From the NCBI GenBank assembly GCA_035516075.1, contig DATJAQ010000375.1, positions 1 through 23,303 on the forward strand: 23,303 nt of DNA. The letters run 5' to 3'. Positions within the stretch are counted from its first letter, which is position 1; each line of letters begins with the position of its first letter. The stretch is from Gp13-AA77 sp035516075 (lineage in GTDB: Bacteria; Acidobacteriota; Terriglobia; UBA7540). The translations under genes were made by a program, and so were the position numbers. Positions 13,953-21,589 of the stretch are shown in pieces. The notes under the pieces were generated by a model. It worked only from the letters and a program-made list of their open reading frames with translations, was not told where the DNA came from and did not search any database.

Positions 13953-15905
13953 ATGCGCTTGCCGCAAGTCCTGAAGACACCCAGCCGGGCGTGTGGTATG
14001 GCGTTCAGCCTCACGCTGCTCATGGCGCTCCTGCTCTGGCCCGCTCCGAGCCCGGTTCAAGGCGGGCAGGAGCCCACCACCTTTTTCCCTCTGAGCGACG
14101 TCCATGCCGGCCTGAAGGGCGTGGGCAAAACGGTGTTTCAGGGCGACACGGTGAGCGAGTTTCAGGTGGAGGTTCTCGGCGTCCTGAAGAACGTGCTGGC
14201 GCCCAAGCACAACGCCATCCTGGTGCGGTTGTCGGGCCCCGAGGTGGAGAAGACGGGCGTAGTGGCCGGTATGAGCGGCAGCCCGGTGTACGTTGACGGC
14301 AAGCTGGTGGGCGCGGTGGCCGTGTCCTTCCCCTTTTCGAAGGAACCCTACGGCTTGGTGACGCCTATCGAAGACATGCTGGCCGTAACCCCCCACAAAA
14401 CAACGGCGGGCGTGGCGGCTGGGCCCGGCGAGCTTCAAGGCCGCGCCGCATCCTTTCCGGGCCGCTTCGCCCCCGTGGCGGGCGGGTCTGCGGGCGAAGT
14501 TCGCTTCATTCCCGACGGCTCGGAGCCCTGGGTTCCTCAAGCTCCTTCCGACGAGCCGGCCGGCTTGGCGGGCCTGCTGGCGGGCCTGCGCCTTCCCCTG
14601 CGCTTTAGCGGATTCGATTCGAACCTGATCCGGCAGAACGCCGCTCAGTTCCGGGCTCTCGGCTTAGAGCCCGTTGAGGGCGGAGGACTTACGGGTGCAT
14701 CATCGTCCGGCGGCGCCTCCCCGCCCGCCTCGGCGGCCCTGCTGAGTTCGGAGGCTGCGCGGGTGACCCCGGGGCAGATGGTCAGCCTGTTATTCGTGAG
14801 CGGCGACTTCAACCTGGCGGCGGACTGCACGGTGACCTACCGGGAAGGCGACCGCATTTACGCCTGCGGGCACCAGGTATTTCAGACCGGATCCACCGAC
14901 ATCCCGTTCGCGCCGGCGCGGGTGCTGGCCACCATTCCGTCGCTTACGGTTTCGTTCAAAGTTGACGATCCCGGCTTGCCGGTGGGCAGCATCCACCAGG
15001 ACCGCTTCGGCGCCATCTACGGCGAGTTGGGGCAGCAGGCCAGCACCATCCCCGTCAGCATCCGGGTGAATTCAGACCTTCGCCGGGCGGTGTCCTACCG
15101 GCTGAACGTAGCCCAGGCGCCGCTACTGTCGCCGCTGCTGGTGCAGTTGGCGCTGGCCTCAGCCATCAGTGGTACCGAGCGGGGCCTGGGGCCGTCCACG
15201 CTCAATCTCACCGGCGCGATTCGCCTGGTGGGCGGCGAAACCGTCAACCTCGAGGACGTTCTCGCCAGCGACTCCGGCGCCGCGGCTGCCGCCGGCGCCG
15301 CCGTGGCGACGCCCCTTAACTTCCTTCTTTCCAGTGGTTTCCCAGGGTTGCAGGTGGAAGGCATCGAGGTGGAATTGAACGCGCAAGACCGCGATAGCAC
15401 CGCCCGTCTCGACGCCGCCTGGGCGAGCCGGTCGGAAGTTCGGCCGGGCGATTCGATCGAGGTCACGGCCGTGGTGCGGACACCTTCTGGCGAGGCGTTG
15501 ACCCAGAAGATTCCGATGCGAATCCCAGACAGCGTCAGCAGCAAAATCCTGTCGTTGGTAGTGGGCGGAGGCCCTGCCATCAACGCGCTGGAGGGGCGCC
15601 TGACGCCGCTCTCTGCCCCGCCCCGCGACCTTCATCAGATGGTTCGGGCGCTCAACGAGATGAGGCGCGACAATCGGCTCTACGCACTGTTGCTAGCGCC
15701 CGAGAGCTCCTTTCGGCTCCAGGGCAGCGAGTTCCCGTCGCCTCCGCCGTCCTTGCTTCAGACGTTCCTCTCCGACCCCGCCGCCGCCAGCCGGGTCACG
15801 CTGAGCCCCACGTCCGTGGTGGGCGACTTCGGAACCGGCCCCATGCCGTACACGATCACCGGGCAGCAGACGCTGCTCCTGAAAGTGATCCGTCCCGGTG
15901 AGTGA
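13953..15905 (+). CDS. SpoIVB-type peptidase S55 domain protein, exported
   Basis: A 650-residue protein starting at the ATG on the repeat boundary; a TTG 36 bases upstream is less likely because it lies within the repeat. A signal peptide or anchor covers about residues 12-37 (ACGMAFSLTLLMALLLWPAP). The S55-like core includes GLKGVGKTVFQGDTVSEF (53-70) and GMSGSPVYVDGKLVGAV (106-122) with the candidate nucleophile Ser108, followed by KEPYGLVTPIEDM. A GHQVFQTGS segment with His307 comes much later. The C-terminal part (about 470-560) looks like a beta-rich binding domain (ARLDAAWASRSEVRPGDSIE). In Bacillus, SpoIVB is a PDZ serine peptidase that triggers a sigma-activating cascade; this is a different architecture in a probably non-sporulating organism. 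Likely periplasmic; substrate unknown. Confidence 0.85.
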   Translation: MRLPQVLKTPSRACGMAFSLTLLMALLLWPAPSPVQGGQEPTTFFPLSDVHAGLKGVGKTVFQGDTVSEFQVEVLGVLKNVLAPKHNAILVRLSGPEVEKTGVVAGMSGSPVYVDGKLVGAVAVSFPFSKEPYGLVTPIEDMLAVTPHKTTAGVAAGPGELQGRAASFPGRFAPVAGGSAGEVRFIPDGSEPWVPQAPSDEPAGLAGLLAGLRLPLRFSGFDSNLIRQNAAQFRALGLEPVEGGGLTGASSSGGASPPASAALLSSEAARVTPGQMVSLLFVSGDFNLAADCTVTYREGDRIYACGHQVFQTGSTDIPFAPARVLATIPSLTVSFKVDDPGLPVGSIHQDRFGAIYGELGQQASTIPVSIRVNSDLRRAVSYRLNVAQAPLLSPLLVQLALASAISGTERGLGPSTLNLTGAIRLVGGETVNLEDVLASDSGAAAAAGAAVATPLNFLLSSGFPGLQVEGIEVELNAQDRDSTARLDAAWASRSEVRPGDSIEVTAVVRTPSGEALTQKIPMRIPDSVSSKILSLVVGGGPAINALEGRLTPLSAPPRDLHQMVRALNEMRRDNRLYALLLAPESSFRLQGSEFPSPPPSLLQTFLSDPAAASRVTLSPTSVVGDFGTGPMPYTITGQQTLLLKVIRPGE

Positions 15906-16139
15906 TCTCCGACGGTGGGGCGCCGCGCGATCCCGGACTCGTCCTGGCCAAGCACGGAGTAACCGTGCCGAGTGGATCAGCGTCGATTTATTGAGGGGCG
16001 GGCTGCTGCCGGACGCAGGGATCTCCCGACGAGGCCCCGTCGGAAAACCGTGGCGATTTCGCGGAACGAAGCCACTATGTGCTTTAGAATCAACAAAACA
16101 ACATTTGAGGACGCGCTTAATCGCCGCTGAGGTGTTACA
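15906..16139. other. Intergenic gap between the S55 and propeller genes
   Basis: A 234-base gap. It holds two small hairpins without T-runs: GCACGG/CCGTGC (15952-15968) and CCGACG/CGTCGG (16026-16043). An A/T-rich patch at 16078-16107 contains TAGAAT (16085-16090), a possible -10 for the next gene without a clear -35. Confidence 0.4.
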
Positions 16140-18527
16140 TTGCTCATGATCAGAAAGCGCCGTGCTTCCCTTCCGCCAGTCGTGCTGGCGGGAGCCGGGC
16201 TGCTGGGAGTCGCCGGGGTGCTGGCGCTGCTCGCGCCGGCCGTGGCCTCGAGTACCGAAACGCAATTTTGGCAGGTGGGCACGTTCGACGATTTCCTGCG
16301 CGGCGACCTGAAGGGCGTCTCGCTCAGCAAGCAGGGCGCGCTCGAACTGGCTCCGCCCACCCAGACCGTTTTCGATCCCGGCCAGACGCTGGCGCTATCG
16401 CTGGCGGCTGACAAAGAGGGCCGGATTTACATCGGTACCGGGCACGAAGGCAAGGTTTTTCAAGTAGATACCGAAGGCCATGGCAAGCTGCTGTTTCAAG
16501 CGCCCGAGCCCGAAATCCTGGCGGTCGCCGCGGGCCCGGATGGCGCCGTTTACGCGGCCAGTTCGCCGGACGGCAAGATCTACCGCATCACCTCCGATGG
16601 CAAATCCAGCGTCTTCTTCGACCCCAAGACCAAGTACATTTGGTCCTTGATTTTCGACGGCCAGGGCCGCCTGTACAGCGGTACGGGCGACCAGGGGATG
16701 ATTTACCAGATCGATTCCGAGGGCAAGGGACGGGTGTTTTTTGAGAGCCGCCAAACGCATATCATCTGCTTGGCGCTTGACCACGAAGGCAATCTTCTGG
16801 CCGGAAGCGATCCCGACGGGCTGCTCTTCAGGATCACTCCACAGGGCAAGGGATTCGTGCTCTACAAGGCAGCCTTCCCCGAGATTCACGCGCTGGCGCT
16901 GGATTCCGAGGGGCGCATCTACGCGGCGGCGCTGGGAGGCTCCGGCGCGACGCCCACTATGCCCGTCTTTGGCGTCCCGGCCACTCCGGCGCCGGAACCG
17001 ACCGCGGTAACCACCGTTACTGTAACGGCTTCGGCCGGCGCGGCGAGCGACGACACCGCAAGTGGCCAGAAAAACCGGCAGCAGCCGCCCACGCCCCAAC
17101 CGTCACCACCGCACCAGGCCGCACCCCAGCGCACCACGCCGAACTTCAATCGCCCTGCGGCTTCGCCGCTGGCGCCGCCGCAGGCGCCGGCGGGGCGCGG
17201 CGCGCTGGTTCGCGTTGCAGCCGATAATTCCACCGAAACCCTGTGGAACTCTGACAAAGAGAGTATCTTCGGCCTGGCCGTCGAGGGCCGAAACGTGCTG
17301 TTTTCCACCGACGGTAGCGGCCGCATTTTTCGGCTCAGCCCCTCTCCGGACGGGCCGCAGTTGACCTTAGTCACGGAGACCCATGAAACGCTGGCCACGC
17401 GCCTTCTGGTGCAGCGCGGAGGCGTTTATGTAACCACCAGCGACGTGGCCAAACTGTTCCGCTTGGGGGCCGGTCCGGTGCCCGAAGGGAGCTACGAGTC
17501 GCCCGTCAAGGACGCCAAGTTCATTTCCCGTTGGGGAAATTTGAGTTGGCGGGCAGACGTGCCTGCCGGATCGGCGGTTGAGTTCTATTCGCGCGCGGGT
17601 AATTCCGAGCGGCCGGACAACACTTGGAGCGACTGGGTAGGACCTTACTCCAACCCTGACGGCAGCCCGATAAAGAGTCCCGCGGCCCGCTACTTGCAGT
17701 GGAAAGCCGTTTTGAAGGGCTCGGGGGCTGCCAGCCCGGTGCTCAAAGACGTCACGGTTGCCTTTCTGAACCAGAATCTTGCGCCCGAGATCCGGGGCCT
17801 CGATGTCAGCACCGGCGGTGAGAGATCGGCCGGCCCCGGGGGCATATCCGGCGCCGCGGGTGTGGGCATGGGGGCGTCCGCTGGAAGCGGGTTCGGCGGA
17901 AGCGCCTCTTCAGCGGGTCAGAACGCCCCGACCACCATCACCTGGCAGGCCGACGATCCCAACGGCGATCGGCTGGTCTACTGGCTTTATCTGAAGGCCC
18001 CCGATGAGCAAGAATGGCACTTAGTGAAGGCGCGAATGCACGAGACCACCTATGTTTTGGACCCCACTACCGTGCCGGACGGGGAGTATCGGGCGCGCGT
18101 GGTGGCCTCGGATGAGGAGTCCAATCCCCCGGCCGAGGCGCGGCGTGCGGAGACTGTCAGCGCGCCCTTCTGGATTGATAACACACCACCGGACGTGGAC
18201 GTGACGGAGCAGCGTTTCGAAGGGACGACGGCCGAAATCCATTTCAAGGGCTCCTCGACCGTGTCGCCGTTGCGGAGCGCTGAGCTCTCGGTGGACGGTG
18301 GGGAGTGGCGCCCGCTCGTATCGGATGACGGAATTATCGATTCTAGGTCTGAAACGTTCACCGTGCACCTCTCCAGCCTCGGCCCTGGGGAGCATCAGGT
18401 GCTGCTGAGGGTTGGCGACACGGCGGGTAATACCGGCGTGGGGAAGGCCGTGCTTAGCTGGCCGCCGGGAGGCGCAGGGTACTCCAAAGGGGCATCCTTG
18501 CCCGGCGCGCAAACGCCGCCCCGGTAA
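16140..18527 (+). CDS. Exported beta-propeller protein with C-terminal Ig/fibronectin-like region
   Basis: A 795-residue protein. I chose the TTG at 16140 because GAGG is seven bases upstream; the ATG two codons later is nearly as good. A signal or anchor segment covers about residues 13-37. Residues about 60-290 carry repeats of the kind GRIYIGTGHEGKVFQVDTEG, AVYAASSPDGKIYRI, RLYSGTGDQGMIYQI and LLAGSDPDGLLFRI, blades of a six- or seven-bladed propeller. A Pro/Gln-rich linker (about 310-355) interrupts it before more blades (about 355-450). A Gly/Ser-rich linker (about 560-600) leads to a beta-sandwich region with TITWQADDPNGDRLVYWLYL and PDGEYRARVVASD, and a final domain ending before the stop. 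No catalytic residues were recognised. It is probably a cell-surface or periplasmic binding protein, following the S55 gene on the same strand. Confidence 0.85.
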   Translation: MLMIRKRRASLPPVVLAGAGLLGVAGVLALLAPAVASSTETQFWQVGTFDDFLRGDLKGVSLSKQGALELAPPTQTVFDPGQTLALSLAADKEGRIYIGTGHEGKVFQVDTEGHGKLLFQAPEPEILAVAAGPDGAVYAASSPDGKIYRITSDGKSSVFFDPKTKYIWSLIFDGQGRLYSGTGDQGMIYQIDSEGKGRVFFESRQTHIICLALDHEGNLLAGSDPDGLLFRITPQGKGFVLYKAAFPEIHALALDSEGRIYAAALGGSGATPTMPVFGVPATPAPEPTAVTTVTVTASAGAASDDTASGQKNRQQPPTPQPSPPHQAAPQRTTPNFNRPAASPLAPPQAPAGRGALVRVAADNSTETLWNSDKESIFGLAVEGRNVLFSTDGSGRIFRLSPSPDGPQLTLVTETHETLATRLLVQRGGVYVTTSDVAKLFRLGAGPVPEGSYESPVKDAKFISRWGNLSWRADVPAGSAVEFYSRAGNSERPDNTWSDWVGPYSNPDGSPIKSPAARYLQWKAVLKGSGAASPVLKDVTVAFLNQNLAPEIRGLDVSTGGERSAGPGGISGAAGVGMGASAGSGFGGSASSAGQNAPTTITWQADDPNGDRLVYWLYLKAPDEQEWHLVKARMHETTYVLDPTTVPDGEYRARVVASDEESNPPAEARRAETVSAPFWIDNTPPDVDVTEQRFEGTTAEIHFKGSSTVSPLRSAELSVDGGEWRPLVSDDGIIDSRSETFTVHLSSLGPGEHQVLLRVGDTAGNTGVGKAVLSWPPGGAGYSKGASLPGAQTPPR

Positions 18528-18627
18528 GGCCGGAAGGGCTAGAACTGCCCTTAACTGAAAGATACAACTCCCATCCAGAGCGCTGCATCCCATCAGTCGG
18601 ATCGGACGCAGAGCGCATTGAGAGTGC

Positions 18628-19275
18628 TTGAATCCAACGGAGAATCGAACCTCGAGGGCTGCGTCCGACGCTCAGCTTGTCGCTCGGGCACAACAGGGAG
18701 ACGAGCAGGCGTTTGCTGCCCTGTTTGACCTGCACAAGCGGCGCGTGTACTCGCTCTGCCTGCGCATGACGGGCGATACTGCTGAAGCCGAGGACCTTAG
18801 TCAGGAGGCGTTTCTTCAGCTCTTCCGGAAGATTGCGACCTTCCGGGGAGAGTCTGCGTTTTCCACCTGGCTCCACCGCCTGGTGGTGAACGTGGTCCTG
18901 ATGCACCTGCGGAAGAAAGGGCTCCAGCAGATTTCGCTGGACGAGGTTGACACCTCGCAGGACGACCCGGTTAAGCGCGAGTACGGCGACGACGACAAGC
19001 GCTTGCTGCACTCGATCGACCGGCTTACGCTTTCGAGGGCGATTGACGCCTTGCCGCCGGGTTACCGGGCGGTGTTGGTGCTTCACGACGTGGAGGGATA
19101 CGAACACAACGAGATCGCGCAGATCTTAAATTGCTCGGTGGGGAATTCCAAATCTCAGCTCCACAAAGCGAGATTGAAACTGCGCGACGCCTTGCGAAGC
19201 CAGCGCTGGCAGGCCCCGGCGAGGGCCCCGGGCGCGGCGGATGCTGCGGGGAACGTGGGTCACGAACGAAGGTAA
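18628..19275 (+). CDS. RNA polymerase ECF sigma factor (RpoE-like)
   Basis: A 215-residue sigma-70-family ECF factor. The TTG start at 18628 is used because an in-frame stop lies just upstream and no other start keeps region 2 intact. Region 2 runs over about residues 15-95 (QGDEQAFAALFDLHKRRVYS, AEDLSQEAFLQLFRKIATF, FSTWLHRLVVNVVLMHLRKK). Region 4 runs over about 135-190 (AIDALPPGYRAVLVLHDVEG, HNEIAQILNCSVGNSKSQLH) with the helix-turn-helix that reads the -35. The C-terminal tail is Ala/Pro-rich and unconserved. Six bases separate it from the anti-sigma gene, so the two are co-transcribed. It directs transcription of target genes, probably in response to an envelope signal. Confidence 0.96.
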   Translation: MNPTENRTSRAASDAQLVARAQQGDEQAFAALFDLHKRRVYSLCLRMTGDTAEAEDLSQEAFLQLFRKIATFRGESAFSTWLHRLVVNVVLMHLRKKGLQQISLDEVDTSQDDPVKREYGDDDKRLLHSIDRLTLSRAIDALPPGYRAVLVLHDVEGYEHNEIAQILNCSVGNSKSQLHKARLKLRDALRSQRWQAPARAPGAADAAGNVGHERR

Positions 19276-19281
19276 AATGAG

Positions 19282-19953
19282 ATGGAGGATCGCGGGGGAA
19301 ACGGCAACGTGACGCGGGCCAGCGAGGCCTGCCGTCAATTCGATTCTGATTTGGAAGCTTATCTCGAAGGTGAGGCCCGGCCTGGGGTAGACGCGCACGC
19401 GGTTGAGTGTGCCTTCTGCGCGGCTCTGCTGGCTGACCTGCAGCTGGTCCGCGCGGCGGCCGGCGGACTGGAGCCCGACGAGCCTCCAGCCCGGCTGTGG
19501 GCAAACGTACGGGCCGCGTTGGTGGACGAGGGCCTCATCCGGTCCCCCCGCCAGCGAGGCTGGTGGCAGTGGGCTCTACGACCGGTTCCGGTGACGGCCC
19601 TTGCCGGACTCCTTCTCGCGGGTTTCCTGTATTACATGGGGTCCGGTGGGTCCCTGCGGCACGACGCACACGTGGCACAAGGGGCGGTGGCGCTGGTGGA
19701 CCCCAACCTTGCCCAGAGTATGGACAAGATGGAACAGGCCTTCCGGGTTCGGGCGGTCGGGCTCGATCCCAGGGTTAAGGTGGCATACGAGAAGGGTCTT
19801 GACTCACTGGACGCGGAGATCCAGGAATGTAATGCCTTCCTGTCGCAGCAGCCGGATGACCTCCTGGCGCGCGAATATCTGGCTTCGGCGTACACGGAAA
19901 AAGCCCGGGTGTTGGCCTCCGCTCTGGAGCTCGGGGATGGCAATGTTCAATAA
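19282..19953 (+). CDS. Membrane anti-sigma factor with zinc-binding HxxxCxxC domain
   Basis: A 223-residue protein with GAAGG nine bases ahead of the ATG. The N-terminal domain has H39, C43 and C46 in HAVECAFC, the zinc-binding anti-sigma signature Hx3Cx2C, plus C17 as a possible fourth ligand. One transmembrane helix covers about residues 101-119 (PVPVTALAGLLLAGFLYYMG). The C-terminal 100 residues are outside the cytoplasm and form charged helices (MDKMEQAFRV, KGLDSLDAEIQECNAFLSQQ, AREYLASAYTEKARVL), perhaps a TPR-like sensor. It should hold the adjacent ECF sigma factor inactive until a signal causes release. The end of the gene overlaps the start of the DUF4097 gene. Confidence 0.93.
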   Translation: MEDRGGNGNVTRASEACRQFDSDLEAYLEGEARPGVDAHAVECAFCAALLADLQLVRAAAGGLEPDEPPARLWANVRAALVDEGLIRSPRQRGWWQWALRPVPVTALAGLLLAGFLYYMGSGGSLRHDAHVAQGAVALVDPNLAQSMDKMEQAFRVRAVGLDPRVKVAYEKGLDSLDAEIQECNAFLSQQPDDLLAREYLASAYTEKARVLASALELGDGNVQ

Positions 19954-20863
19954 GAAATGGTGTGCTTCTCAGCGTATTTCCGTTCTCGGGCGCCGCGCCG
20001 TCCGGACAGTGTTGGGCCGGTGCGGCCTGGTGTTGCTGCTGGTCCCCTCAGGACTCCTCGGGGCGGCGGCGGGAAACCAGCTGGAGAAGACCATCCAGTG
20101 TATCCCGACTCCGCGAATCAGCATCTCCAATCCCCCGGGCGGCGTGGTGGTGGTGAGGGGATGGGACAAGTCTGAGGTGCACGCGGTCTGCCTGCCCGCG
20201 ACTCCGAAAGTCACCATCGACTGCGATCAAGTGCCCGCCCGCGGCGACGCCGAAAAGGTGCGCTTTACCACCCAGGTGCTCGATACGCAGGCGGGGTCAC
20301 AGGAAAAGACCGTCAACTACGAGATCGACATTCCGAGCGGGGCGAGCCTTGAGATCTACAACCCGAGTGGCAGTGTCACGGTGGAACGGGTGAGCGGTGA
20401 CGACGGGGTTGAATCGGTCAGCGGCTCGGTCTCTGTGCGTGACGGCGCCGGCCACACGTCGGTAACTTCCTTGAGTGGAGCCATCGAACTGATCCGGCCC
20501 ACGGGCCGGGTGGAGGCGACCTCCATCACGGGCGACCTGCGCTTTACGGCCTCCGAGAGCGCCAACGTGCACGCCCAAACTACCTCGGGAGCCATCTTTT
20601 TCGATGGCGACTTTGTGCCCCTGGGTGAATACGTCCTCAGCTCCTACGGGGGAAACATGGACGTAGCTTGCCCCACTTCGGACTCCGTCGAATTGCGCGC
20701 GCGGACGGTGCGGGGCAAGGTGAATAACGAGCTTCGGCTGAAGCACGCGCAGCCGCGCTCTCCTTCTGCCCCAGGCAACGGCTTTGGCGTCCAGAACCAG
20801 GGCGACGCCACCGTTGAACTCAAGTCCTACAGCGGTACCATTCACGTCCATTCCCGCCCGTGA
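19937..20863 (+). CDS. DUF4097-type exported repeat protein (putative adhesin)
   Basis: A 308-residue protein. The ATG at 19937 has GGAG seven bases upstream and lies inside the end of the anti-sigma gene (17-base overlap), indicating coupled translation; an ATG two codons later is also possible. A signal peptide or anchor lies at about residues 25-47 (LGRCGLVLLLVPSGLLGAAA). The mature part is a run of short beta-strand repeats: PSGSVTVERVSGDDGVESVS, GSVSVRDGAGHTSVTSLSGA, GRVEATSITGDLRF and QTTSGAIFFDG, forming the DUF4097 right-handed beta-solenoid pattern, and ending ELKSYSGTIHVHSRP. Such proteins are often linked to ECF sigma/anti-sigma genes in Acidobacteriota. Function is not established; a surface or envelope role is likely. 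Confidence 0.9.
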   Translation: MAMFNKKWCASQRISVLGRRAVRTVLGRCGLVLLLVPSGLLGAAAGNQLEKTIQCIPTPRISISNPPGGVVVVRGWDKSEVHAVCLPATPKVTIDCDQVPARGDAEKVRFTTQVLDTQAGSQEKTVNYEIDIPSGASLEIYNPSGSVTVERVSGDDGVESVSGSVSVRDGAGHTSVTSLSGAIELIRPTGRVEATSITGDLRFTASESANVHAQTTSGAIFFDGDFVPLGEYVLSSYGGNMDVACPTSDSVELRARTVRGKVNNELRLKHAQPRSPSAPGNGFGVQNQGDATVELKSYSGTIHVHSRP

Positions 20864-20890
20864 ACGCGGCACCGCTCACCCTCCCTGTCG

Positions 20891-20921
20891 TCCGCCCGGC
20901 GCGCGCGAGGCGGCGGGCGGA
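20891..20921 (+). other. GC-rich hairpin after the DUF4097 gene
   Basis: TCCGCCC (20891-20897) pairs with GGGCGGA (20915-20921) around a GC-rich loop, 28 bases after the stop. There is no T-run, so it may be only a transcript-end stabiliser. Confidence 0.3.
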
Positions 20922-21004
20922 GCGGATGCCGGCGCACCTTTACCATCACCGCAAGCGCTTTGCCCAGACCTCCAACACGTCTACGTGTGGCCCGCGAATT
21001 TCGC

Positions 21005-21010
21005 TACAAT
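21005..21010 (+). promoter_or_regulatory. Candidate -10 of aroK
   Basis: TACAAT lies 36 bases before the aroK ATG in a locally A/T-richer stretch. No good -35 sits 17 bases upstream, so this is tentative. Confidence 0.4.
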
Positions 21011-21045
21011 AAGTCATCCCTGAACGCGTGAGGGTTTGATCCATC

Positions 21046-21564
21046 ATGGCCGTACCGCGACCCCGGCTCGTCTATCTGGTCGGCTTCATGGGCGCCGGGA
21101 AGTCTTCGGTCGGCGCCGAACTAGCCCGGGCTCTCCGCTGGCCATTCATCGATCTCGACACGGCGATCGAGGCCGGACAGGGCTTGAGCATCCGCGAGAT
21201 CTTCGAGCAGGCCGGCGAGGCCTTCTTTCGCACCCTGGAGCACGCCGCGCTGACGGAGTTGATCAAGTCCGAGCCTGCCGTGATTGCACTCGGGGGAGGA
21301 ACGTTTGCTCAGGGGCCGAACGTGGACCTCATTCGCGAACGAGGCGGCACCTCGGTGTGGCTGGAGTGCTCCACCGATGAACTCCGGCGCCGCTGCGCCG
21401 GGATCACCAATCGCCCGCTCTTCCGGGACCGCGCCAGTTTCGAGCAGCTCCTGGAACAGCGGCGGCCCTACTACGAGCTCGCCGAGTACCGGGTCTCGAC
21501 CGAAGGGAGAAGCGCTGCGGACGTGGCCGAACAGATCCTGCGGTTGTTGCTCTTTTCGCCTTGA
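21046..21564 (+). CDS. aroK: Shikimate kinase
   Basis: A 172-residue protein of normal shikimate kinase length. It transfers phosphate from ATP to the 3-hydroxyl of shikimate in the cytoplasm, step five of the aromatic amino acid (chorismate) pathway. Visible motifs are the P-loop GFMGAGKSS (residues 13-21), DLD (36-38) for Mg and shikimate, FFRTLE with R62 and E65, GGG (83-85) and the lid NRPLF. All key residues are present. It stands alone here, without other aro genes, after a 182-base gap and converging on the response-regulator gene, with 25 bases between the stops. A weak GAGG lies rather far from the ATG. Confidence 0.96.
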   Translation: MAVPRPRLVYLVGFMGAGKSSVGAELARALRWPFIDLDTAIEAGQGLSIREIFEQAGEAFFRTLEHAALTELIKSEPAVIALGGGTFAQGPNVDLIRERGGTSVWLECSTDELRRRCAGITNRPLFRDRASFEQLLEQRRPYYELAEYRVSTEGRSAADVAEQILRLLLFSP

Positions 21565-21589
21565 CCATTGTTTCTTTCGGCTGGCGGTG

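Larger units (their letters stand above)
13435..13954. repeat. Two tandem 260-bp direct repeats upstream of the S55 gene
   Basis: Unit 1 is 13435-13694 and unit 2 is 13695-13954; both begin CAGGAATGTCGTTGTATGAA and end GGTGGAAGTCCTCCAT. I count 15 substitutions and no indels between them, about 94% identity. Each unit contains TGTCGTTGTATGAA twice, 44 bases apart (13441-13454 and 13485-13498 in unit 1). Unit 2 ends with the AT of the ATG of the S55 gene, so the duplicated segment is that gene's entire leader. Neither unit encodes a recognisable protein. Each could contain a promoter and a start-site hairpin. Confidence 0.95.

Noticed and set aside
13435..13954. CRISPR array or insertion sequence as an explanation of the repeats
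   Set aside because: Only two units of 260 bp with no short repeat/spacer alternation, and no transposase frame or terminal inverted repeats.
15952..16043. Two short hairpins after the S55 gene as terminators
   Set aside because: Six-base stems with no T-run; kept only as a note on the intergenic gap.
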